A stretch of 64,000 bases of DNA from assembly GCF_047663525.1 (NCBI RefSeq), contig NC_092589.1, positions 103,662,001-103,726,000 of the forward strand. The letters run 5' to 3'. This DNA comes from Anas platyrhynchos (lineage: Eukaryota; Chordata; Aves; Anseriformes; Anatidae). This document shows positions 12,946 through 22,905 of this stretch, piece after piece (position 1 is the stretch's first letter; each line of letters starts with the position of its first letter). The notes beneath the pieces were generated by a model. The model searched no databases. It saw nothing but the letters and a program-made list of their open reading frames with translations, and had not been told where the DNA came from. The position numbers and the translations under genes are program-made.

Positions 12946-13881
12946 GTATTTAATAAGGCGATAGACATAACAGATTCGGAACTGTTGTTGATAAGTACAC
13001 TTACTGCAATAGCACCAATATATGATAACAGTGCTAGCAAAATGCTGTCCCGGGTATTCCTCACCAAAGGGTGAAGGCACGGAGCTTACCAAGAAGGTGT
13101 CTCTGTCTTGGTGAAGGAGAAGGAGCACAGCCTGTCGATTGCCTCCTCTAGGTTTCAAATTATTTTTTTTCTTCCCCCCAGTCTTCTATTTTCCTCACAC
13201 TATTTTTTTTTTTTTTTTGCTAACACTAACTTTTTTTTCCTTTTTCTTTTTTACACTAACTCTTAACACTCTTTTATATCCTAACCGTATCTATTCCCTT
13301 CCTGGGGTGATGTTTAGCATGATAGGGTGAAGAGTCAAGTACTATAGTCATATATGTTTAGCATGTATGCTAAACATTAAGCTCATTATCATATTCAGAT
13401 AAGTTAATTTTAATATTCATTTTACACTTAATGAAGCAAAAGGTTTTACTCGAGCAGAGTGGCCCTTGAGAACAGAAGTTTTGCCACCAAAACATGGTCA
13501 TCCAGCCAACACAAGACTCCCTCCTTCTGCAGCCTCTCACACCAAGCCTGCAGACTTCCATCCACAAACTTTGTGTCAGAGATAAACATAAACAATCTGC
13601 TCAGCTCCCCTTTGCCCAAGCCTGGAGGTTATCAGTGAGGCTAAGAAACCCAGCTCCTCTCCATAACATTATGCTTGGCATACCTCAGGCCAAATGATCT
13701 CTTACCTGGAAAAGCTAGGGCTACAAAATGTTTTGGGCAGGCATCTTATTGGTACGCTAGTCATCCATGTGTAGTGATGCCCTCTAGATGTGGATTTCCT
13801 TTAGATGTAGATTTCCTTTATACAGAACTGAATAACTGTATGCTTCATAATATTTCTAAAATAAGTGTATCACCTACAATT

Positions 13882-13992
13882 ATCACAGAATCACAGAATC
13901 ATCTAGGTTGGAAGAGACCTCCAAGATCACCAAGTCCAACCTCTGACCTAACACTAACAAGTTCTCCACTAAACCATATCACCAAGCTCTAA
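13882..13992 (-). mobile_element. CR1 LINE 3' end, minus orientation
   Basis: It begins with repeated ATCACAGA, then 'ATCATCTAGGTTGGAAGAGA' and 'CCAAGATCACCAAGTCCAAC', which is the reverse complement of the CR1 3' end. Only about 110 bp remain. The wording of the rest resembles CR1 copies that I associate with ducks and geese, a low-confidence hint about the host. Confidence 0.92.
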
Positions 13993-15321
13993 ATCTAAAC
14001 TATGTATTTCTGTGTAAGCACATAAAATCCCAAAGCCATACAAATAACACACCAAATACAGCAGCATATATTACCAGTATGTATAAATTTATATTAGCAG
14101 CATATACTCACAAATATCAAACACTGCATGAATAAAATGTATTTAAATTAAGAACATTGTTTTTTTAAGATTTTCTTTGTACCACCTTCCATATAGAGAC
14201 TGGATATAGTGAATGAAATACTGAGTTCATTTTTATTTACAAGATGGATTCATTGATAATTGCACTTGCTCAGCGGAAGAAAGTAAGCATAAACAGTGTT
14301 TTAAATCAAATTGCATTTTTGTTGTGTTCTTTCTGGAACTGCAGTTCATTTCTGACCTCCCAAAGGCTTATCCATATGTTTTGTTTTATACTTAGGAGCA
14401 ATAGTGAAACAAATGTATATACAAATAAGCCTTTGCAGAGCTGAAGACTTGCTGGTATCTTGTTTTCATATTCAACATGTGGGGGAAAAAATGGAGTGAA
14501 AAGGCACAATTGTTCTCATAGCTCCAATTCTCTGCATATTTTCATTTAACATTCCCTCAAAAGAACAAAAACTCACCTTAATAAACCTCTTAATAGGATA
14601 GAGAAACTGTTTTGTTGAAAAAAATATTTGAACAATCATTTATAAACTGCTTTTAATCTGTTTCTAACATGTCAGAATGTTTTTTCCTTTCAAAATGAAT
14701 TGATATATCCTTAGCATATATTGAAAAGCTTGGACTTTATTCCTTTGAGTCCAAGATGCTTAGAAGCCCTTATTTATGAGACAATTTTTTCAGGATGACT
14801 ACAGCAGCAGGTGCTCATCTACTAGTCCAGTAAATAACACTGGAATGATCCTAGAAGTTGTGATCATTTTATGGCTTTACTGCTGGATTACCTTTCAGCC
14901 TCTACTTGAGCATCTAGTGCTCCTGCTGCAAACCAATGAATCCTGGTATGCAGCGAAGGCAGGAGCAGGTTCTCATCGTGATGATGATGCAACCCAATAG
15001 CACCTTGAAAAGCCAGTGTCAGAAAGCCCTCTCATGTACTTCCTACAAGACCATGATATTTTTTGTGGCTTCACTGAGAATGTTTAACAATGTGTGAGTG
15101 CTACTTTGCTTTATGCAGAAAAGTACAGTAGATATCAGTGAAACAGATAATCTCCCCAGATTATTGTAGACAGAAGAAATAAAAGGTTCTGTGAAGAAGT
15201 AAAGATGGAAGAAATAAGAGGTCCTTCTGTGGAACAAAACATATCACAGTGCATTTTCAGCTAGCAGATGCAGAGAGGTAATAAAAAATATCTTTTAGGT
15301 GCTAGGAGAGAAAAGTTACTT
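13993..15321 (-). other. Downstream of CMPK2; possible 3' UTR
   Basis: This AT-rich stretch follows the CMPK2 stop on the minus strand. The first AATAAA met when reading away from the stop on that strand lies at 14736-14741, and another at 14232-14237. A 3' UTR of roughly 0.6-1.1 kb is therefore possible. Neither signal has a strong GU-rich element after it that I can point to, so the end is not fixed. No other gene was seen. Confidence 0.3.
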
Positions 15322-17071
15322 TCAAAAGGCACAGTGTTTTTTAATTAGTTGCAGCACTGTCTTGAGAACCTCTTCCTTTGAGGGGTTGGCATCGACCTCT
15401 TGGCACGCAGGATTCATCATCCTTCTGTACGACTCTTCAATTCTAAAAACAAAACAGGAGAAATAAAACTACAAATTGCAGGGATTAGTCATCAGTCTCA
15501 GAAGTGTCAGCACTGCAGAGACATAGGAAAAAAAAAAAAAAAAAGTGAAGCTAAGAATGAAATCTACTGCAAAGAGCAATAAACCATTAGCAACTGTAAC
15601 AATGAGAACCCCAAAGTGTGAAGTTTCTTTGACAGTGACCAGACCCTTATTGATATTCGTATGACATGACATTAAAGTATTTCTTTTTTTATGACTTAGC
15701 ACTGGAAACTGTCCACTATCACAGTACAGTGGGCAGCCTGCTTCTAACCCCTGAGTTAATTTATTTGGAGCTCGCTAAGGTGTCTCTGTACTATATGGCA
15801 TTGCACTGTGTACACATGCTCACTGACTGATCTCAGCTTTGAGTCACCAGAGAACAAGAGACAGATTACAGGGTTCACACATCATTTAACACTTTAGTCT
15901 GATTAACTTTGCTAACCAGATGAATACTGGGATGAAATACAGGATGAAATCCTCCTTGCTTAGACTAGAGGCCTTCTCATAATGCAGCACTCTTCCACTT
16001 TTAGTCTGAGGATGTGAATGGGGGTATGAATATCATTTTCTCTGTTCCCACAAGAATTAATAATGTCAAACATTCAGGCTGTAAGTCGTAAGACAAATCA
16101 AGCAAGACTCTGAATGTTCTCACATCCAGGTTGACATAATTAACAAAAAGAAATAACCAAAGGCTTTCTGGAGGGAATAAGCAATAGAATTAAAATGTGA
16201 AAGATCCTTAAATGTCAACGTGTTCACTTAGTTCATCCATCCTTATGCAGGTCCTACTGTGTGAACTGAATATCTGAACAGAGCTTCTGTCAAAATGAAG
16301 CCATAGATTTTTATTAAATATATCAACACCAGAAATGTTGAAGCCCTACAGGTAGGTCTCAGCTTTAAGATTTGTAGATATGGACACCTACATTCAGGTG
16401 TTTATATGGAGGTTTTTACTTGAGCACTAGGTATTCAAGCTCCCACTGTAGATAATGGTGACCTCATTGATACATTTGGTGGTGCCTAGATAGCAATTCA
16501 GCTCACTGAAGTCGGATACCTAGGGCATAATTCAGATGCCTAAAAACATGTATTGAATACTGCTTGAGATGACCTGTACTATGTCATTTAGCTTCCAGTT
16601 GCTGGTCCATAAAGGGTCCACAGGTGGTGTGTCATACCTGTTAGCCTCATGAAAATGCCTCAGAGTATCAAATGGCTCTAGTTATTTATGCTTAGATCAC
16701 CAGGTGTCTAACAGGTGCGCAGCTGAATCACTCTGACAGTTGCATGGACTGTGTTGGCTATACTGGGACCTGAGAAACTTAGCACGACTAAGGATATCTA
16801 CAATAGGAGATCTAGATTTTGTTCATTTAGCCTAGACCTGAATTCTGGGCTTTTCTGGAGTATATTGATTTCTTGTTTCTCAGTTCTAGAACTTCTACGT
16901 CTCCATCCTTCACCCTTCATGGGTGAGAAAGGTGCTACAACACAAGCAAGTAGCAAAATACAAGTATTTGACTCTAATCTCCTTTGTAAAATGAAATCAT
17001 TCACATGTAGCTGTCAAATACTTTCAATCAGAAATGACAAAATTTACCCTCCTTGTCAGCTATGAATCTTT

Positions 17072-17102
<31 letters not shown>

Positions 17103-20100
17103 GTTAAACATAGGGGAATCTTTGTCACAGTAATGTAAGCAGAACATATTGCTGCAGATTCTACAGGAACCAAGGTTGCCTCCATCCTCTTATTCCTCGT
17201 TAATGTATACCTTTGGCGAAACAAGCTGTTAGCTTCCATCTCAGCCTCCTCCTTTGTTCTCTCCAGCCCTCGATGCTCAAGTCTCCGGGCTCGCTCCTCA
17301 GGGCTGACAGTCAGCAGAAGAACAAGATCAGGTTTAAGCAGATCTTCAGGCCACTGATACACCCCATCTTGAACTGGTGGAAGATTTTGGACATTCCCAT
17401 TTATTTCAGTGGCTATTGTATATGCAGCTGTGCTGTGCCAGTATCTGCCAAGAAAATACAGAATGGAAAGAGACATTTTAGAAAGGACACTAATTCTTCA
17501 ATAATACAGAAGGCAGGTAGCAATATAATCACAAGTGTAAAAGTGACTATGTAGGTAGAACTATGAGTTGAAGGCTATTGTAAGGACCAATTCTGTGCCA
17601 GCCATTACTTCTTAAAATAGCAATACTACTAATAATAGTCAGTCTTACTGTGAATTAAGATTTAAAAGGTATGACAGGACTTACACATTAGGCAAAGTGC
17701 TCCAGATACTCCCATCAAAAGAAAGTGTTCTTGTATAATGAGAGAGACCAAAAGGACAGTTGCATTATATGTCCAAATCCAGTACTCAGAGTCCACTTTT
17801 TTTGTGGTTCCCATCCTACTTTATGCCACATATTTAGCAGAGAGCATGCAGTCTTTAAACAAACGTGAATGAAGACGTTTTATTAATCGTTACATATTTC
17901 ACATGTAATTAACATTCCCGCCACTACAAGGCACTGTATTATATATACTGTAGTGGTTTTGAAGTGGGCTAAAAATAGCATTCACAGATAAACAAATTCT
18001 CTGTGTGTGCATGGGGCAGGGAGGTTATAGTACATCTACTGAAACAAGCCTGGAGTTTCAAAGTACATCTAGATATTCCTTATTAAGAGTAACACTGAAA
18101 GCTGTGTACACAGTGAACACAAGAAAAGACACAAATAAAACAAAAAAGGGGGAAGTAGACTTCTGGCTTTACATCCACAAAAAGTAAGTCAACTTAAAAT
18201 TTGGTTACTCTGAACCACTCAGACAAGATCAGCAGCCCTCAAAGCCCAGCTGTGGTGCAGGTTGTACAGACCATGCCTCCATTCCTGACTGAATATACAC
18301 TTGTCATGCGTGCCAAAAACAGTTATGAAGATTGGGGTCCACAATATAAAAAGTTTGTAAAGATACCCAGAAGTGTCCAGAGGAGGACAACAAAGCTGGT
18401 AACTGGGCTGGAAGGCATGTCCTGTGAGGTGAGGCTGAGGACACTTGAAGAGTCTGGAGAAGAGGAGGCTGAGAGGTGGCCTCACTGCTATCTGCAACTA
18501 CCTGAGTAGGGGAAGCTCAGAGGGAGGTGCAGGTTCTCTGGGAACTGATGACAGGATGCATGGAAATGGCACAGAGCTGTGCCTGGAAAGGGTCAGAAAA
18601 GGTATTAAGAAAAATTTCTTTACAATGAGGGTGGTCAAACACTGGAACAAGCTTCCTAGAGAGGTGGTTGATATCCCATGCTCATCAGTTTTCACAAGGC
18701 ATTTGGACTATGTCCTCATTAATATGCTTTAACTTTTGTGTAGCCCTGAAGTGCTCAGGCAGTTGGACTTGATGTTTTTTGAAGGTTCCTTCCAACTGAA
18801 CTATTGTATTGTATTGTATTGTATTCTTATGCCATGCCATGGCATTCTATTCTATTCTATTCTATTCTATTCTATTCTATTCTATTCTATTCTATTCTAT
18901 TCTATTCTATTCTATTCTATTCTATTCTATTCTATTCCATTCCATTCCATTCCATTCCATTCCATTCCATTCCATTCCATTCCATTCCACTGACTTAAAT
19001 TCCTCACCTGACTTAGTATACATATTATTCTTCAGAAGACTTAATATTTATACAACTAACTTTAAAAAACAACAACAACAAAGAAGATATAAGAGGTCTT
19101 CTTATATATACAAACCTGTCTACTACCACAGGTGCCTGAGTCGATGCTTTTGCTATTTCTGAAGCAAGGATGTAGTTGCCTGCAGCATAAAATGCCCTTC
19201 TAATGGGTGTTGGCTCATCATCAAATATCGTCCTCCACTGGCTGATGCAAGCTGGTGGAGACCTTAACAGAACGGCATCCAGGGCATCCTTAACAGCCTG
19301 GGTTACAGTGGTTTTGCCTGCATTTCATTTACAGAAGGAAACATTTGTTATATTACACATTAGATACAAATGGCTTTTAAAACTGAAAAGTGATCTGATT
19401 TTTTCACTTGGAGTATATGTTCTGACCCCCAGCCATGAAACCTGATATCTTGTGATAAGGTTTTCAGTGAAAAATGATTACAAGGCTGGTTCAAAGATTA
19501 TGACTCCACTTCCTACACCTGGGTGTTCCTCCCCTCCCTCTTGCCAGTTCTCTATCTTCACTCCTTTAAATGAGTTATGAATAGCAATCTCTCTATATAT
19601 ACTTTTACAGTATTTTTCTAGGAGACAGTCAATGTGGATATTGCCAATACTTGCTTTTCAAAAGGTATTTTCTGTTCTCTTTAACTGAAAATGAAGAAAA
19701 CAAAGTTATTCAGAGACAACTCGCATTTCTCCCAGAGACAAACTGCTGACACTTTCCCCGACTGCCATTATTTTAGTTCCACCAATTTAGTTTACTCACC
19801 AGTAAAAACATGCTTTATAATCTGCATGAGAAATAAATCTAATTTCCGGTATGACACACTTTGTGTTCTTTCATTATATATACAAGGAATTCAACCATCA
19901 AATGAAAATTAGTGCATATTGCTAAATAATTCACAAGTAAGAAAAGTCTGGTATCTATAACAACTAAGTACATATGTCACGAGTTTCCAGGACTTTTTGA
20001 CATTTTAAGCATTAGGGGGGGTGAGAGTCACAGCAGTTGCTCTTCCTAACAACTTCTCAGCTATGTCTCTTCACTCCCACTGCTCTCCTACCTGTGGCAT

Positions 20101-20431
20101 CCAGCCCTTCAAAAACCACGATGGGGAAATCTCCCTTGCACTGCTGCTTGGTGCACTTCTCCAGGATGGCGAGCACCTCTCTGGCCTCTGGGATCCGCGC
20201 AGCACACTGCAAGGAGAGAACAAAACCTTGGCACCCATACACCCATACACCGTGCCGGCTGCTCTAGCTGGTCCCTGTGAAGTCTCGGGGGGGGGGGGGG
20301 GGGGGGGGCACAATACCGCAGCCCCCCCAGTGGGTGCTCACCTCCCGCAGGCGGTCACAGACAGCAGGGAGAGCGGCAGGCAGGGCACAGCGGAGGGCAT
20401 CCTGTGGTCCCCGGGCGCAGCTCCGCAGCAT
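15322..20431 (-). CDS. CMPK2: CMPK2, UMP-CMP kinase 2 (mitochondrial), five exons
   Basis: Coding exons on the minus strand are 20431-20342, 20206-20092, 19317-19116, 17444-17211 and 15442-15322. All introns are GT-AG and phases are consistent, giving 253 residues. Exon 2 ends in the P-loop GLDATG and exon 3 continues with KTT (Walker A about residues 64-72). Exons 3/4 join at DR-YWHST (135-141). Exon 4 carries VYQWPEDLLKPDL and LLLTVSPEERARR. Exon 5 encodes a typical C-terminus (RRMMNPACQEVDANPSKEEV) and stops with TGA. The family phosphorylates CMP/UMP and deoxy forms in mitochondria and is interferon-induced. Residues 1-30 are rich in Arg, Ala, Leu and Cys, fitting a mitochondrial presequence. 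Mammalian proteins have about 450 residues, and the large N-terminal region is not seen here. The start at 20431 has G at -3. An in-frame ATG at 20530 would add 33 residues with several Arg and no acidic residue, and cannot be excluded. Confidence 0.94.
17069..17102. repeat. T10-A24 homopolymer tract in CMPK2 intron 4
   Basis: Ten T followed by twenty-four A. It sits in the intron just past exon 4. On the minus strand the unspliced exon-4 frame reads through it as a run of Phe and ends at TAG 17062-17060. It is intronic once exon 5 is recognised. Confidence 0.9.
18335..18830 (+). mobile_element. CR1 LINE fragment in CMPK2 intron 3
   Basis: CR1 in plus orientation, so antisense to CMPK2. It includes 'GTGTCCAGAGGAGGACAAC', a decayed end of ORF2 (RRTTKLVTGLEGM), 'AACACTGGAACAAGCTTCC' and 'GGTTCCTTCCAACTGAACTA'. 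The 3' tail is an ATTGT pentamer array rather than the usual ATTCTATG octamer, so it belongs to a different CR1 subfamily from the other copies in the window. Confidence 0.92.
18800..18990. repeat. Pentanucleotide satellite (ATTGT)n-(ATTCT)n-(ATTCC)n
   Basis: The array starts with the ATTGT tail of the CR1 copy. After a short break (TTATGCCATGCCATGGC) it continues as about 18 ATTCT units (18844-18935) and then about 11 ATTCC units to 18990. The open frames across it (ILFYS and HSIPF repeats) are artefacts of the repeat. Confidence 0.95.
20287..20308. repeat. G22 run in CMPK2 intron 1
   Basis: Twenty-two consecutive G on the plus strand (C22 in the CMPK2 transcript) lie within the 135-bp intron 20207-20341, 81 bp before the 3' splice site. 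The length is probably unstable, and such tracts are hard to sequence correctly. Confidence 0.95.
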
Positions 20432-20482
20432 CACTGCTCGCAGCCTGGGAGCAAAGCCAATGTGTTTGAGGGAAGGCAGAGA

Positions 20483-20500
20483 GAAACGAGAAACGAAACT
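20483..20500 (-). promoter_or_regulatory. ISRE/IRF-like cluster upstream of CMPK2 start
   Basis: The plus strand shows GAAACGAGAAACGAAACT, three GAAA cores in 18 bp, 52 bp upstream of the CMPK2 ATG at 20431. It contains one AANNGAAA IRF half-site. Spacing between cores is 1 and 3 nt rather than the canonical 2, so it is ISRE-like and not perfect. It also lies inside the open reading frame if the upstream ATG at 20530 is used. Confidence 0.65.
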
Positions 20501-20656
20501 TACTCCACCAACCGGGAAGGCACGTGTCATTGGGCAAAAGCAAACACTGAGGCTCAGGGAGGCTGTTCCTCCGCTGCTCCCTCCCCCAGAAGTCGGAGAG
20601 TCACCGGAGCACTCCCCATGGGAAATCGCTCTGTGCAGGCTGGCCGTGGACGGGGT

Positions 20657-20672
20657 GAAAGTGAAAGGAAAA
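20657..20672 (-). promoter_or_regulatory. IRF-binding element upstream of CMPK2
   Basis: The plus strand reads GAAAGTGAAAGGAAAA. GAAA-NN-GAAA has exact ISRE spacing and a perfect AANNGAAA, with G in place of the final C. It resembles the positive regulatory domains of interferon promoters. It lies about 225 bp upstream of ATG 20431 and 127 bp upstream of ATG 20530. An AAAC/AAAT repeat (20670-20704) begins directly next to it. Confidence 0.65.
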
Positions 20673-20704
20673 ATAAACAAACAAACAAATAAATAAATAA
20701 ATAA
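20670..20704. repeat. (AAAC)n(AAAT)n simple repeat
   Basis: A short tetranucleotide array, AAAC units then AAAT units, adjoining the distal IRF element of CMPK2. Confidence 0.9.
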
Positions 20705-21548
20705 GATGGCGACAAATAGTTGTTTATGCACTTTGTGACAGCTGCTGTGAGTGATGCAGTCCAAAATGTGGATTTCACATTTTGCAAATGTGTAACTTGA
20801 AAAGCAGGAAAAGTTGCAGCTCTGCAGAATCCCACTTCTCCCTTTCAATAACTGGAAAAGCGCCACCTATGTGATAAGCATATGTGATATGACCTTAAGC
20901 TTCTCATGCATCTCCTGAAAGAATACAGAGGAGACACTCACTCTGCAAGAGATTCCTCAGAAACGTCTTCCTCTGGTCAGCTCAAAGCACATTGCACAAA
21001 TATTTGTTTAGAACAGCTCTGCAGGGGGAAGGCTGGGCCAGCGGAGGAACTGGGAATACAGCTCTGGAGGCTCTTCAACTGTAGCAGTAGGTGCCTGAAC
21101 TGGCTCTTGTCAAGGTGAAACGTGCCCTTTTTCACATAAGCAAACTCCTGTGTTGTTCCACGTCACTTAGATACACGGAAGCTGCTGGGCACAGATGCCA
21201 AAAGACACAGGGCAATGCAATAAACCAATAGATGGTAATTTTAATAACATAACAGTACAAACTACTGAGTCAGATTAGTGCTTGTTCTAGACCAATATTT
21301 TGTCTCCAGCATTGGTAGAATGACATGCTGCACATAACCCTGGCTTCTCTGTGGTCTGTCTCATGCTCCTCTAGTATCCACAGTCACCAGATAAGGAATG
21401 TTAGACAGCAAATCTTTACTTCTTCCTTTTAGCACCAATTTATGAACCCTCACTCTATAAATCTGTCTAAATACATTTGTGACACCACAACGGAGTCCAC
21501 CTCCACAAAACCCTATGGTCTCCAATTTCAGCAGTGTACATCCCATGG

Positions 21549-21600
21549 TGAAAAAAAAAAAAAAAAACAAACAAAAAACAAACAAACAAACAAAAAAAAA
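21549..21600. repeat. A-rich / (AAAC)n tract
   Basis: A17 followed by AAAC units and another A run. It has the form of a retroposon tail, but no element body was recognised. Confidence 0.85.
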
Positions 21601-22841
21601 CCAACTTTCTCTTATCTGTTTAAAACTCATATCCCACTTGTGTCAGCAAGTGCCCCCTTCTGATGAAATTGCTGGCTTTGGTAAATAACAGTTCAACACT
21701 CTGGTCAACAGTTCAATCACCTTCATGATTTTGTAAGGCTCACTCAGATGTCCCCTTCAGCTTTAGCATGTCTGAAGTGAGAGCCCCCTCAGCTGCTCCA
21801 TCCCCCTGATCATTTTGGTTACAAGGATAACTTCTTTAACACCATGAGGTCCTGCTGAGATGTGGAGACCTGACCTGTACCATTGCTCAAGTTATAGCTG
21901 ATATATGTGCAAAGTTTTCACCGAACAGTGAAGTAAGGCCATCTCTCTTGTTCTCAGTACTTTTCCAGATAGTACTAAGTTTTTGTTGACTTTTTGAGCT
22001 GCTGCCTTCCACAGAGCCAATGATTTCAGAAGGCTAACTGCAGCAACTCTTGAGATCTCTCTCTGGAAATCTAAGTGCCACTACTGAGCACAGCACTATG
22101 TAAATATGATTTTGATTAGTTTTTCTTGCATGCACTGTGTTACGTTTCTCTACACAGAAGATTATCTGCCCCAGTTTTGTTAATTCAGTTTTATGAGGGC
22201 TAGTTGGCTTGCAGCCAAGTTTCGGTTGAAAAGCTGACCTTATTACTCACTGACCTATCAGGTTTCTTATTCTTATGTTTTCCTGGTTTCCTGATGCCAC
22301 TGTTGCCTTTCTCTGAGGACTAAATGGGAAACGTTTACTATCATTTTCTGTTTTCCCCTCCCACTGCCTTGCTCTGGTCCTGCTTACAGGCATTCCTGAG
22401 CCAAGTAGCTGGAATTTCTTTTCTTATTTATAGCGTGCTTATGAGATCACCTGTAATAGGTGTGACTTCTGCCCTACTGGCTATTTACTTAAAACTTTAC
22501 TTCATGAAAGATTCTAGGCATTTCCCTCCAAATTATGCAGAAACAGTTCAGGTAAAAATAGAGGTGAGCTGAGTTGCCTTTCATCTGCAAGACAGATCTT
22601 TGTATTAAAAATCAGTGTAGAGAGTATAAATCTGTTCTGAAATTAAAATATATTAAGTACTTTTTGGTTTCTTCAAGAGGAATTTATCATTTTTGTCTTC
22701 TGTATAATAGGAAATGATGTTGCTGAAAAGCAAATGTGCTAAATATTTGTGAAAAGCACTGTTCTTCTGGAATCTCTTCACATCTTTGAGGGCCCAGAAT
22801 GCTTACTTGTAGCTACAGCTGTTTTCATGTAGAGCAACCTT

Positions 22842-22905
22842 TAAAGGGCTAATAAAGAGGGCAAATAAAGGGCATTAGGGCAAATAAAGCCTATAAAGGG
22901 CTCTT
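22842..22905. repeat. Clustered 'AAAGGGCTAATAAAG'-like short repeats
   Basis: Four imperfect copies of a roughly 14-17 nt motif (AAAGGGCTAATAAAG, GGGCAAATAAAGGG, GGGCAAATAAAGCC, AAAGGGCTC) follow one another. It is a small degenerate tandem repeat of unknown meaning. Confidence 0.7.

Larger units (their letters stand above)
9781..13881. other. Intergenic with palindromes and simple repeats
   Basis: No gene was recognised. The stretch holds a T22 run (about 9822-9843), an A/T-rich simple repeat (10333-10385), inverted repeats (listed separately), an A36 run (11981-12016), a 72-bp tandem duplication (12821-12945) and T-rich tracts (13160-13260). Mirror-image open frames at 10985-11414 on opposite strands have no recognisable domain and are taken as chance. 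Confidence 0.5.

Noticed and set aside
12800-13400. Possible endogenous retroviral LTR
   Set aside because: The duplication, T-rich tract and inverted repeats are suggestive. No TG...CA ends with target duplication, primer-binding site or matching second LTR could be found.
17060-17210. Continuation of the CMPK2 exon-4 frame to a stop at 17060 as the C-terminus
   Set aside because: It runs through a homopolymer giving repeated Phe and Lys. A properly spliced exon at 15442-15322 with the right phase and the family C-terminus is present, and the resemblance in the read-through is chance.
18736-19162. Open frames with ILFYS and HSIPF repeats
   Set aside because: They are translations of the ATTCT/ATTCC satellite.
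20021-20696. Long plus-strand open frames (223 and 139 codons) over the CMPK2 promoter
   Set aside because: They are antisense to CMPK2 exons 1-2, pass through the G22 run and an AAAC repeat, and show no domain.
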